A DNA stretch of 64,000 nt, taken from Mastigias papua. Lineage: Eukaryota > Cnidaria > Scyphozoa > Rhizostomeae > Mastigiidae. This document shows positions 12,391 to 24,351 of the stretch, piece after piece. A program made the position numbers and the translations under genes. Position 1 is the stretch's first letter, and the number at the start of each line of letters is the position of its first letter. The DNA is taken from assembly GCA_964019165.1 (NCBI GenBank), contig OZ025274.1, positions 11,408,907 to 11,472,906 on the forward strand. The letters are read 5' to 3'. A model generated the notes under the pieces. It was not told where the DNA came from. It saw nothing but the letters and a program-made list of their open reading frames with translations, and ran no database searches.

Positions 12391-15300
12391 AATTGTCAAT
12401 CAACTATTGCTTAGTCAGGTGTACAATCGTAGAAGAGTCGGTTGCTGTCTAGGATGTAGTATGGGAAGAGTCATAATGATCATCAATGAAGGGCTTTAAT
12501 CTGTGCGCTAAATTTGCGCACTTCTTGCAACTAATGTATCTTGTTTGTAAAAAGCTGCACGACAATTTTCCGCACAACTGATTCCTTATGGTACCCAGAC
12601 AATGCACAAATAACGGATTTAACGGACAATCCAGCTATATGAACGTATTATATTGAGTTATTATACGACACATAACCTGCAGGTATGTGCATGGTTATCA
12701 ATCTAGTCGGATGAAATTTGACTATGACAACAGCTTTCGATAGCCTGCAACTTTGTTGTCGGAGTAAATGTCGGCCAAATGAGCAAGGTTTTTTGATATC
12801 AAGATTTTAAAGCTTTAGAATGTGGCTGAATCGAAATTTAAGTTTGATATTGATGTTAACAATGCTCTGAAGCAACACCGAGATGAGTCATTAGTATGGG
12901 TAACAATTTAATTCAAAGTTTTTGTATACAGAACATTTTCCATCCATAGACAGTAATAAAACTTTGATCGGTTCACAGTAGAATAATGGATAGAGCGAAC
13001 TGTTAGTGGTAGGCCCAGAAGAATCGTGGCAAGAATCGATTTATGTGCATCGCTGCATAACACGTTTGCTGTTGTAAACTGTGCAAACCTTAAACAACAA
13101 AGTGTATATGTTGCTCAAATATATATATAAGAACGTCTTCTAACTGCTTCATGTCCGACCAGAATGCCCGACAATATTTCTAATGTAAATGCGTTCTAAT
13201 CTAACTACAAATCTTAAGTTTATAAGCAAAAATATATTTATTCAGACGTGCATTATTATATAACACCCTTTCTGGAAAAATAAATCTTCCTAGATTCAAT
13301 CTTTGATAACTAACTAGGATTCATAGTACAATTTAAAGACGTTGGATTAACGATACGTGCAAAATAACAGAAGCCTGACGTCGACAATGAAATGACAACA
13401 AACAGTCAATGATAAAGTTCTCACTCGATGCTCTGCAAGGTGATGATCATACTCTGTAACTTAAATGCTATTGTAAGTCGACAAACGTACATCTAGAATG
13501 TCGTTTTCCATGTTCCGGCTTGCCATAGCGAAGTATGATATCTGAGATTCCCTCACTGTTGTTAAAAACAAATGTGAATCATGAGCTCACGAACCCGAGG
13601 TATTTTACAGGCACAAAATATATCCATAATGATTACCGTCATCCCACTCCTGACACCAAATACCTCTTTGAAAAATGAAAATGGAGAAGCAGCGGCAAAT
13701 GAATCCAGAATATCTTGTTGACAGCGATGCGAGCGGTCTTTAGTTCAGAAAGCAATGTCCAAGGAAAAACATTCCTTATCATTATTATGGTATTTAAAAA
13801 AGGTTAAAATGTAGAAAACTCGGCTAGGTGATTTGTATCCCTGCCATTGAATCTCAAGGAATTATCTCAATTATCTGCTTCTCCTCCCTTTCTTCTACAT
13901 TCGTACACAACAGCTATTTATACGTACAAAGCAATGAACTGTGGCGGAACGTGATTCTGTTGACGCTGATGGAACCTCTTAGGTTAACCATAGCCGATTT
14001 CGCAGATCGACACTCCTCAGTTTCTTTCGGGCGCTGGGTCCAGAGTCATCGTTACCGGGGAGGCCCAAGGGGCCAGAAGCCCCATGTAGGAACTTTTCCC
14101 CGATATGTCAGATTTTTCAGAACTTTTCCAGAATACTAGCTTTGTACTAAAACACAAGTCAAACGATTTCTGGAAAATTTTCCTTCTTTGCCCTCCTAAA
14201 TCTGGAATCCTAAATCCAAAATTTAACAAAAAAATTGCGAGCAATGTCCAAGATTGATAAAAGTGCTTCTTGAAACCAATTGCTGTCCCATTTTATCCTT
14301 CAATGAAAGTTTTAACCTAGATACAAAAGGGATAATTTATACATCTTGCTGTACTCGTATAGATTCAACTATTTGCATAAAAAAGTTCCACGTGTGGACT
14401 TCAATCGACTTTAGAACGGCGTATAAATCGAGTCCAAGCATGAACTGTTATAACTCAAATCAAAAACTTAGCACGAGTAAAGCTCGGCTGAGTCGATCAT
14501 GCTACACTGCAAAACCACGGCTTGAACGTCTCGCGTAAGTCGACTTGAATCGTTACTACTGTTTGGTATGGACGACTCAACTGGCTTTACATAGTAACTC
14601 TTCTTACTACAAAAGTATTCATCAGCATTTTCTTCTGCAGAAGAACTGTAACCACGGTTTTTTTTTACAAATCTTAACGGTCATATTTGAGATCTACTTT
14701 CTTTCGTAGCCTATATGAATACTTGTATGGGCTTTTATGAAAGCTGTTCCCAATACATAAACTGAAGAAGCGTTGATTAATGAAGTTCATTACATCTACG
14801 AAACAGTAAAATGTCAACAATTTTCCCTCTGCTGCTAACAGGAAGCAATTTTGAAGATTCATTAGGTGTAGTAGCCAAAAAGGTTTTGCGTGGCATGGCC
14901 AAATTTTATCGTAGTTTAATATGGTCTTGAAAACTTTCCATACAGTTCTTTACTGTTCGACCCCTATTCAAAATTATCAAGGCACTCCCTTCCCATAGCA
15001 CTATCAGCGCAACACCAGAGTTGATATGAAGTTAGGAAGTTGAACGTCAACTTTTTACATTGATCATGCACTCAGTGCATCCTTTCTGTATGGGGTTGAT
15101 CTCTATTCAAATATGCATATTTAATTCAATTTAATTGACACACAGTAACCAAAACGTTGTCTCGATGAATAAATTGAAAGTCTTCACTTTGGACCATTTT
15201 ATTGGAGTAGAATTGGAAAAGAATTTATGATTTAGACAGTAAACATGTGAAAGATCAAACCCTCAGTAAGTCCTAATTTAGTAATTTTTGTGGGTTCCCT

Positions 15301-17890
15301 GGACACTATTCTATGCTTATAGAGAATAATTCGACGACACTTAATCTGGGGGTGAGTATATGCCCTTGTGTCAGCGGTCAATGATTCTCCTCCCAATTCT
15401 CCTCTTGATGTTAGAGGTCAATAGGCCAATAGGCAGTTATATTAGTTGTTGCTATGTTTGAGCCCCCAAGAAGCACCCAACGTTTCTATAAGGAGCCGTA
15501 GGCTCGACTTGAAGTTGGAGTTATTCTTTTTACCAGCTCTGACTTACTTTTTTCAGCCACATTGACTGCATAAGACTAATTTTAAAAGCGCAGAAGTGTC
15601 AAAATGTCTTTTGCATTTTCTGTTATGTGTTAAACAGTTTCTTGTAAACAAAGTCGCTTGCTTCTCCATCTCAACCTGGACAGTTTCTTCAATATTCTTT
15701 ATTTTTTGATGACGCATTCTCCAACTCGAGTTCTTTATGTAGATATTTCCTGTAAAAGAAAAACTTGTTTGAATTTATCTAGGAAGCCTCTCACTTGAAA
15801 GAGCCCTTCTCATCGCAGTTTTGAACTCAATTGTTTGCAACATACTTTTGTTTTCAGTTTGCTTCTTGTGTCAACTACTCCTCTCCTTCTCTTTTCTTTT
15901 TTGAATTTTCATTTTTCATGTGATTTTATGTATTCGCCTCTATTTTCTGAAGGTCAACATATATTTGAATTTAATTGAATTTCCTATCAAGTATATTTTT
16001 AATAAAATCAACTATCTCAAACTCACCAAATAGGGCTTACATGCACAGACAAATATTCGGCTACTGTATTCCTTCCGTAAAGTGGATAGTGCTGCTTTCG
16101 CATCATCTTTAGCCTTTGTCACTGTCCACTTTTATATGAGTGATCGTGAGAGAACTTACTCGAGGCATTTTACGAAAGTAACTTTATTTAAAAACTTTGA
16201 TATGAAGCTTGTATTTCACGTATTCACAGTAAAACAGTATTTATATTTACACTCATTACGGTTTGTCGGCATAATGCAGGCCTAGCTTTTATTGTAGCCC
16301 CTAGTGGCCAAGTGCATCGAAAATTTTACCTTATAATATTAGGAAATCTGCACTAAATAATCTTTGATGATATTGGCCGTGACAAAGGAAAAGGGAACCA
16401 TGAACGAACAGGTAGGCACTTTCTCAATTGAAGACGTAGTCTCGTCCAAATCAGTGTAGAGCTAGTAAAAAGTCTTTTACATTGCTACCACCGGGCCATT
16501 GACCCAGTGGGCCTTCTTTCTGGTCCCAAAAAAGCAAAATTATGGTTTTTGATCGGCTAACTTGGGCCCTGTTGGAAAAATTTGAATGATTTTCTTGAAG
16601 TTTAAATGGTTACAAGTCAGTCTAGATTGCGTACATGAGCGAGGGCACACGGATAGCCCCACTTTGCGCATACAAACTAAGCTTGGTTTCTAATAAAATT
16701 GGGCCCCCACATGGGTTGGCCTTTCAGATCAAATTTACTTAAATGATGTCCTAAGTATTTGTAGGAAAGATGATTTGAGAGAAGCTAGCTTCAATAAGAA
16801 TTTCTTTGCTCCATTAAAAGATGTTCTTGAGCTTCGAAAAATATGTTATGTTTTGAAACACCTTTTTAACTTCCTCAATGGCTTTAAAGTTTTAATCGCA
16901 ATTGTTTTCAAGTCCTTTTCAGTATAGCACTTTGTTTCAGGTAAAAAACGAAAGAAACCCCGCGTACCTCTTGAGCGTAATCATCTCTCTAGAAGTAAAT
17001 CCCACATTGTCTTGGGATTTCTTGCTAATTCCATATAATCAGTCTTTCTAATTGTGATATTTTGATAGAAAGCGACTTATTGTAGTCCTGTTTACTATTT
17101 GATGACAACAGCGTTGCTTTTTACTTTGCTTTTACCGTAAAGTCACAATACAAATAATCGAAATGTATACATCGAAGTACAGTCAGCCGACTTCAAGTAT
17201 CTTTTTCTCTCACCGGTACTGCTGAGGTATTTTCTATGGTCGTGAAAACCTACGCTTTCAAACTGGTCACGTACACGGATTGTTCAAATTGTGACTCAAA
17301 ATATCGTACAAATAAGTGAACTTTCGAAGTTTGCTTAAGTGCATTTTATTCATGATTGCAGTTCCTAAGCGATATATATTTTTTATGCCTTCTTTCCTTA
17401 AGCATCTCACTACAAGGCAAAAGAGATCTGAAAACAGCAAGTGACAGAAGGGAACTCTCTCCTCAAGCGTTGTTGCAAGAGGTAAGGCCACAGACTGTTG
17501 GTGCAGATAATAAGATATCGGTCCCATTTTACATAGTTTGATATGGTGTAGAACTGGTTCATGTGTATCATTTTCAACCAAGAAGATCAGTTCTTGGGGT
17601 ATCGGAAATACTGAATGAGTGCTGTTTGTCCAAACCATCTATATTGGTGTCAAAAGGGGCCAAAACCTTTTATCCCTCAGTTAAGTAAAAAATCTTTGAA
17701 TATGAGGAATAGGATAACTACATCTTCATCCACCATCAGCATTCAGTTTTTGTGAAGAACTGATTACAATAACATTGGTGTCTGTTGTGATTGAGAATTC
17801 AAATAAAGCATGCAGATTATTTGAAATGAATCAAAATGATCGTACACATCGAGGCTACAATAAGTTTGTTTTTGTATATACAGAATTATT
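12391..17890. other. 5.5-kb gene-free stretch with one weak exon candidate
   Basis: No recognisable gene. One small plus-strand candidate exon (about 17,418-17,501) has an open frame (KRDLKTASDRRELSPQALLQE) between a pyrimidine-rich tract ending ACTACAAG and a strong donor GAG/GTAAGG. It is too short to name and may be chance. Confidence 0.3.
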
Positions 17891-17900
17891 GATATCATCT

Positions 17901-18220
17901 ATCATATCATATCATATCATATCATATCATATCATATCATATCATATCATATCATATCATATCATATCATATCATATATCATATCATATCATATATCACA
18001 TCATATATCACATCATATCATATCATATCATATCATAATCATATCATATCATATCATATTATATCATATCATATCATATCATATCATATCATATCATATC
18101 ATATCATATCATATCATATCATATCATATCATATCATATCATATCATATCATATCATATCATATCATATCATATCATATCATATCATATCATATCATATC
18201 ATATCATATCATATATATAT
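17901..18220. repeat. Pentanucleotide microsatellite (ATCAT)n
   Basis: About 320 bp of nearly perfect ATCAT repeats with a few interruptions around 17,975-18,060 (ATATC, CACATC, AATC variants). Confidence 0.95.
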
Positions 18221-18875
18221 CGAGAACTTCGAGTATTTCATTTCGAGAAGTTTAAACTACATTTGGCTCCTAACTAAATACAAGTCTACTGCAAAAATGG
18301 ACGTAGGGGGACTGTACATTTTGGGTAGCTGTTAACTGTCTGTTTGAATCATTGATCTGTTGCCCGAGTGAGTTGTCATTAGCCGTATTGAGTTACAGTT
18401 ATTTTTGGGAAAAAGTATTGTTTTCTCTGAAGAAATTGCCAGGACGAAATGGATTTCTGACCACCCGGGGACTCTAGCTCCCCAATTCCCCTCTTCTAGC
18501 GCCTATAACTGCCAATGCAAAATGTGCTTCTGAACGATAGTTGTCCCCAGCCTCTTGGGCACTCCTAGAGGATATCTATGCCCAACCCTTTCTCCCCTAA
18601 ATCAAGAAAGTAGACAAATGAATTAAGTAAATAGATAAGTAGGTAATGAAATAAGTTGGTAAGTAAATACTAGATAAACAAGAAAGAAAGTAACTGAATA
18701 AGAGGGATAACTCCCCCTTAGAAACTTTCTTAGATTAAAGATGTTTGCAAGTCTACACCCTAAGTTTTGCATTCATCTTATCCTGTTCAAAATCATTAAA
18801 TCCAATAACAAATAGCTTTGCTTTTAAACCGAAGTTTACAAAATCGCATAGCCACAAGACCGAGATTACCAGCAT

Positions 18876-19040
18876 ATTAATTCTCCTATCGATTTCAATC
18901 AAAGTCACCAATTCTCCTATCGATTTTAATCAAGATCGTAAGTTCTACTATTCATTTCAATCTAGCAATAAACCATCCCATCGATTTCAATCATTGTAAT
19001 AATCTCTCCCATCGCTTTGAATCAAAATTATCAATTCTCC
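18876..19040. repeat. Degenerate ~31-bp tandem repeat, about 5 units
   Basis: Unit begins ATTCTCCTATCGATTTCAAT followed by CAAAG-like spacer; units at about 18,880, 18,911, 18,943, 18,975 and 19,005 differ by substitutions and small indels. Confidence 0.7.
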
Positions 19041-19404
19041 CACATTGTAACTAGTTGCATGTGATTGATACAAGTTCTTTACAACTGTGCCGCGTTGCTG
19101 ACCACAGTCTGAAGTAGATTCCTGTCAACTATTCTGTTGATGTGGGCAGATCTTATCTTGAGTATTCATTTAACAGCAGATAGATAGCTGAGTTTGTTCC
19201 AAATGGCTTAGCTTGACACAATACCAGATTTATTCCTCTGCGCATAAACCAATCGAGGAGCAGAAACTGTTTTTCAATTATTCACCTTGATGGTTATTTT
19301 TGTTTTCATTCAATTCGAACAGACCCAATTACAAAATAAGAATCCGACAATAACAGAGATATTAATCTACTTAGTGCAACAAACGATGAGTTAAAGACCA
19401 CAAG

Positions 19405-19760
19405 AGTCGTATCTTATGAGAAATCCTAACCCGGTAAATCGGACTGGTCCACTTTGTCGAGACCTTGGCATTGTAATATTCTTCTAGTAAAGCACGGTTA
19501 ACTTGCTATCATATGATAAACGGACTAGTCTGGTAAAACTGTATCTTGTTTTCTTCGACCGCGGGCCTTATCATGTCAGAAATCCTAGCCCGGTAAACTG
19601 GCTGACTTACAACCTGCTATCATGGGATGAACAGTCTGCCCGCGTTATAGTGAGAGCGTGCTTTCAACAACCGAGATCCAGGCGTAGTGGGCTGGGATTT
19701 TCTCATGTGATTATTCCAGTCCGGTTTACCGGGATACAGTCTATTTCATTCACTCTTACT
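19405..19760. repeat. CCCGGTAAAC-type palindromic repeat cluster
   Basis: GAGAAATCCTAACCCGGTAAA (19,419 on) and TCAGAAATCCTAGCCCGGTAA (19,576 on, degenerate) are followed by the inverted form CTGGGATTTTCTCATGTGA ... TCCGGTTTACCGGG at about 19,691-19,733. I recall this motif as a common palindromic repeat in anthozoan genomes; that identification is from memory. Confidence 0.55.
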
Positions 19761-20394
19761 TTCCCATGGAAAGAAAGAAAAACTGTGATGCGTGAGCAGC
19801 AGACATCAGCGAAGAGGGTTGACAGATCACATATTGTAACGAGGCGTTTTCAGTGCGGTGAAGCAAACCAACCCATATGATATACGCATGAGATAATGCA
19901 AAGACAGTTAATGCCACAATGCCATAACTTATCTATCTTTCATTGGATTAATCAAGCGTAAATCCCTTCAAAATAAATATGATTCTTTTTCATTGGAAGA
20001 CACCGAATTGAATAGCAACATTATGATCGAAAATGCATTTTCCCATAGCATTGCTACCGTAAAGGTAAATCTGTTACTATTAAGTCATCCCAAAATACTA
20101 GAGCCAGACTACAGAAATAGTCTTTTATCCCAAGTATGATAAGCTTGAATGATGCATACTGATTAATGGAACGTGAATAGTCAATCAATATTTCCTGTTA
20201 AATATTCATCATTTTTCTTTTTTTATAGTGTAGCATTTATATTAAACTTAGACAACTGTAGCCTTTCGTTTTTTCCAATAGGATAGTCACAGTCTTTTAC
20301 TCCCCAGAGTATCGCCTCAATAGTATTGCAAAATAGCTTTAGGTATTTTGATTTAGATATATATTGCAAAATCTTGTTTTAATTGTATAGAACA

Positions 20395-20486
20395 CAATAG
20401 TTTTATCACGTCAAGAACAGGAGTGAACTGGCCGGTCAGATTACAGCCAGTCCATCTCTGCTCCTGTTTCCTTCCCAAAACTATTG
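20395..20486. other. 92-nt imperfect hairpin
   Basis: Three nested complementary blocks: CAATAGTTTT/AAAACTATTG (20,395-20,404 with 20,477-20,486), AACAGGAG/CTCCTGTT and ACTGGC/GCCAGT, around a short loop. Could be a tiny foldback element or a small-RNA precursor; the internal bulges make a miRNA call unsafe. Confidence 0.45.
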
Positions 20487-20511
20487 CATAAATGATGTTC
20501 CAAGAACTTAC

Positions 20512-20696
20512 TTTACTTCATAGGACTCTGTGGTGAAAAAGGCTGTCGTTAATTTTGGAGTCATACCACCCTGATCAGGGGCACTGTTCCAGACGCCTTC
20601 CTTTTGTGACATTGAGGAAAAGATTGATTCTGTATTTTGAAGTCTCTCGCAACTATAGTCCTGTTCTCGGGAGCAGGATGAAGTTTCAATCTTCAT
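20512..20696 (-). CDS. Candidate coding exon with strong splice donor, unrecognised
   Basis: Minus-strand frame from ATG at 20,696 stays open for 61 codons (MKIETSSCSREQDYSCERL at the start; hydrophilic, Ser/Thr-rich) and reaches a consensus donor AA/GTAAGT at 20,512/20,511. No downstream partner exon was found in the 20 kb to the left, and there is no family match. Could be a first exon of a real gene or an untranslated chance frame. Confidence 0.25.
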
Positions 20697-20749
20697 GATT
20701 TTGCACAACTTTACGATTTTAAAGGGAAGCTTTCAGCCATTTGTCAGCT

Positions 20750-22790
20750 TTTCATTATATCTAAACAAGTCAATTTATATTATCTATGCAAAGTTCACTA
20801 AAAAGTCAAATGAGGCATCAGAATTAAAAATCGACTACTTTACCCAGTAGAACAGCTTCAAATAAAACACGTTTCATGCAAGCATAATAAATATACAAAA
20901 AGTGGTTTAATCCGCGGAGGTCAAGTTTGTTTCATTCATTTGACAACTACCCTAACAGCATAAATAAACTATTGCTATCACTCATTAACTCTTTAATAAA
21001 AATCAAGCAATACTGCTGCTATTCCACAGAGACCATCAAAGTGGTGCAAATGCTCAACGTTGGGCAGGAACTTATTTCACTTAGGTAATTTCTTCAGGAA
21101 AAACAACACCTTTTTTATGATTTGCTGCAGTTCAATACGGTTAGGCAACCATCAACATGAATATATATTACAAACAGTTTGCAGTCCCACCTAATATTTG
21201 TACTCCTCCTACAACTATGCTCATATGTTCTTGGTCAGTTACTTGAGCTAGATGCTCGCTATTCGAATGGGCTCCTTTAAATGCTTGTTACTGTTCTCGG
21301 CAACTAGGGGCGCTGGCATTGAAGATATGAGAGGCAAAACCCCCTTGCTCATTTCTAGAAGGAGCAGAGGGACAAACGTGCCTGTGTCAAGATACTGGTA
21401 TAAGTTAAATGAAGTCTTCTTATCTGTGTATGAAGGAGGCACAGTATCGAAACGAAATGGTGTTTGCGAATATCCTGAAGAAGCATAAACGAATTAGGTA
21501 TAAATCAGTTAATAAATAATCTTGGGAAACAACATAAATATGGGGTAATTGTCTTTGAAAGTACGAATACGCAAGCAAATTGCACTTTTTGCCGTTTTTG
21601 GCTTCGTTTGAAAGTTGTATATATTTCTCAAAGCTTTAGTTTTTTTATTTAGCCGATTCCTGTACTCCTCGTGCAGTATTTCATAATTTCATTGCAAAGT
21701 AAACTACCTGCCCAGTGAAGGTACCCTGTTTGAATTTGTGCCCCCTTGTACTTAGTCTGCTCTAGCGCCCCTGACTGCATCTGAACAATCGCCCTGCAAT
21801 GTGATCCGGGTGCTGTCTGTAGTTTCATCCCTTAGTTTATCGTACGAAGAAGAGAGGTCAAAAGTCCGTAAACTATCATTTTATGGGCAATCCCTCCTGC
21901 TAACCACAAGGCGATTCATGCTTTCACTGAGCCTTCTAGTATATTTACTTTCCTATTTCCGAATTGATTCGTGTAGTTTCTGAACGCAGTCAAAATGCTT
22001 TTGATGGTTCCACATTCTATGGCATTGAGATCTTGTTTGAAAGCAATTTTCACGCAATTTTTAATCTCCTTGTTTTTGATAATTTTTGTTTTTGACATTC
22101 AGTCTTCTTTTTTCTCAATTCTTAATCGCACAAACCACATTCTAGTCTACTATTATTGTTTTAATTTATGCAAAAGCTTTCTCATAGTTGTCGACAGAGA
22201 ATTACTAGATTTTTGCTGTTTAACATAGGGGTGGATAAATTAGGGTCCATACTGATATCATATGGCAACCTATCAGAGTTTCAGTCTGATGCACGTGTGG
22301 GCCTCGCTTAACTCTTGGGTTGGTGATGGCTATTTGATTTATAAGTGATTTTTCTAAAAATGTACTTAGTACACATTTTATTCCTCAAACTAGTGATACC
22401 AAAGTTGTTCCATAGCAAAGAACAAGGATTAGGCAAAAAGATTACTCGCACTGACACCTACAATGTTTTGGCAACTTCAAATTTTCGGCCCTATTGCATG
22501 CAGGACAGTACAATCTAGCTTTGCCTCATGGTAAAGCCACAGCTAACGATTGTAGTAAGGACATTCTTCAGTAGCTTAATCTCTTTTGCATGCGCCCATA
22601 CCAATTAATCCACATTCAAAAAGCATCAGCCAAAAGTCAGTGAGTTGCCCTTCTGCCTAATCCTATGCATATGCATTTTGTTTGGGGAGACATGACTCCG
22701 CAGCAGCGGTGCAGTGACTAGGGGGCATATAAAATTGCAGACTTCTTATTCCAAATGAGGAGCATTTGTTTACATGAAGTATTATGTCAG
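20750..22790. other. Gene-free stretch, nothing recognised
   Basis: Opposing short frames at 21,248-21,488 and frames at 21,801-22,228 have no motif or splice support. Confidence 0.3.
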
Positions 22791-22791
22791 C

Positions 22792-23100
22792 TCAAGTACA
22801 CCATCTCAAGAAATGATTCAGTAATAGTTCATTCTCATGTTCCAGACTGGTAATAAGGGTTGCGCCGTGAGCAAATTGAAGCCAATGCAGAGGATGGAGA
22901 GAATCTGTAGAAAAGTCAAATTGAGTGAACTTGGGATCAGATATGTATTTGATAAAGGTATTAAGCATAAGTTGAAAGTTAATGAGCTGAGACAGTTCCC
23001 CTGCAGAACGCCACGACCCACCATTATAAAAGGAATTCGAAATGGCTTGGTAAAAATTGATGTACAAAATTATAATAAATATTGCCAATTATTGTCTGAA
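22792..23100 (-). mobile_element. Decayed LINE reverse transcriptase fragment (second, distinct family)
   Basis: Minus strand shows VGRGVLQGNCLSSLTFN, an RT motif B block (typical GVLQGDxLSPLLFN), then in another frame NTFIKYISDPKFTQF and HWLQFAHGATLITSLEHEN, where FAHGA stands at the catalytic FADDA position. One frameshift separates the two blocks, and both catalytic aspartates are lost. The GVLQGD-type motif differs from the VPQGS type of the LINE at 2.2-3.5 kb, so this is another lineage. Confidence 0.55.
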
Positions 23101-23121
23101 TATGCATATGTAATGAAATAT

Positions 23122-24010
23122 AGCTTACATTTAGATCTGGCATTTATGTACCAAACAGCGTATTAAGCCCAGCTAAAATACTTCAGAGGTATCGACCAGA
23201 AAATTCTCATATTTTGCAGTATGATGCCCTTGGGTATCTCATAGTCTCTGACAAGGGTGGGCAACCTATTAGGAAGGTGGGCCAGATCCTTTAAACCTTT
23301 TCGTCAAGTGGGCCAAGGTACACTAAAGTAAGCAAAACTAGCAATAGTGAGAATCTAACAAATCTCAAATATTCTACTTGACAAAGGAGTTAACAAAGAA
23401 TATGGCTATATGCTCGCTGGCCTAAAAAAATTCTCTTAAAAAAATTAAAAAAATGCTAATCCGCGGGCTGTGATATAGCCCACGGGCCTCGGGTTACCCA
23501 CCCCTGGTCTATGATCTAGAGGAGAAGTTGTTGCTGTTCCTTCTGAATGATAGAATTGTAAATGAGGACACCAAGATAATCAGAGCAAGGCTTTTAACAT
23601 TGATTCTTGCAACAAATCTGATCAGGGAAAGAACTTCATTGTCTTCATTAGGGGATGTGATACATAGATATGTGACAAAAGTGCGTAGCTTGCTTGATGA
23701 AAGGGGATATCGTGCCCGAAAAATGAAACTGTGCCAAAAAGATGGGGCAAACACTGCCCAGCATTTAATTCTGTTGATCTTCCCTAAACATAACAATATT
23801 CTGGTGCAAAACGGAGTAATTAAAGAGCGGGTTAAATGAAATTCTCCAGAATTGCCCAACTGAAATAGGAGCACCCCCATACCGCCTGCCAATAGTTCCC
23901 TCCTGCATCTAATGCCAGGCAAGCGCAATATCAGTGATTGGAGACAAAATTTAATAATTGATAATGAAGATACAAGTGCAGGATACTACACAGGGAGCCT
24001 CAAGCGTCGA
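23122..24010 (+). pseudogene. Decaying reading frame split by a hAT MITE, unrecognised
   Basis: A plus-strand frame (IYVPNSVLSPAKILQRYRPE ... YDALGYLIV) is open from about 23,122 to the MITE at 23,252 and resumes in the same frame just after it (YDLEEKLLLFLLNDRIVNED) to a stop at 23,837-23,839. Coding-like sequence continues with frame changes to about 24,010 (SDWRQNLIIDNEDTSAGYY). The middle part reads like a compact helical domain rich in R/L/D (LATNLIRERTSLSSLGDVI). I do not recognise the family. The adjacent RT fragment suggests it is a mobile-element protein rather than a host gene. Confidence 0.5.
23252..23506. mobile_element. hAT-type MITE, 255 bp, with 8-bp target-site duplication
   Basis: Ends CAAGGGTGGGCAACC and (inverted) CAGGGGTGGGTAACC match the CAGGGGTGGGCAA-type TIR of hAT elements. 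It is flanked by 8-bp duplications GTCTCTGA (23,244-23,251) and GTCTATGA (23,507-23,514), 7 of 8 identical. No transposase inside; it interrupts the frame described at 23,122-24,010. Confidence 0.85.
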
Positions 24011-24250
24011 TAGAGAACAACCATCCCACCACATCGGCCACCCCAACTGGGATAGCACACCTAACCAAAGGACAGTAGTAGACCGCCCACACAACAGGAA
24101 TCCATCAACCAACCATTCCTCATCTACAATCGTACCTTGAGATGCTGTTAAGGTTATTCTGGAAAGGCAGCAGAATAGACATTCTAGCTAGGACGTTTAT
24201 AGAGTGTTTTTCATCATATTTTCAAAGTGAAATCGTTGATGTTAAATTGT

Positions 24251-24338
24251 TTTATTAGAACCTCAGATTGATTTCAATAAAATCAATCTCAGGCTCTGAT
24301 AAAGTAATGTAGCATCAAAGATAAAATTTTTATCTTTG
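24251..24338. other. Two adjacent hairpins
   Basis: Hairpin 1: 25-nt arms 24,251-24,275 and 24,279-24,303 with three mismatches and a 3-nt loop. Hairpin 2: CAAAGATAAAA/TTTTATCTTTG (24,316-24,326 and 24,328-24,338), perfect arms. Probably remnants of foldback elements. Confidence 0.55.
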
Positions 24339-24351
24339 TGGGTGGGGCAAA

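Noticed and set aside
18424..18450. Another hammerhead-like motif (CTGAAGA ... GAAA)
   Set aside because: The 12-nt insert cannot form stem II and no stem I or III pairing was found.
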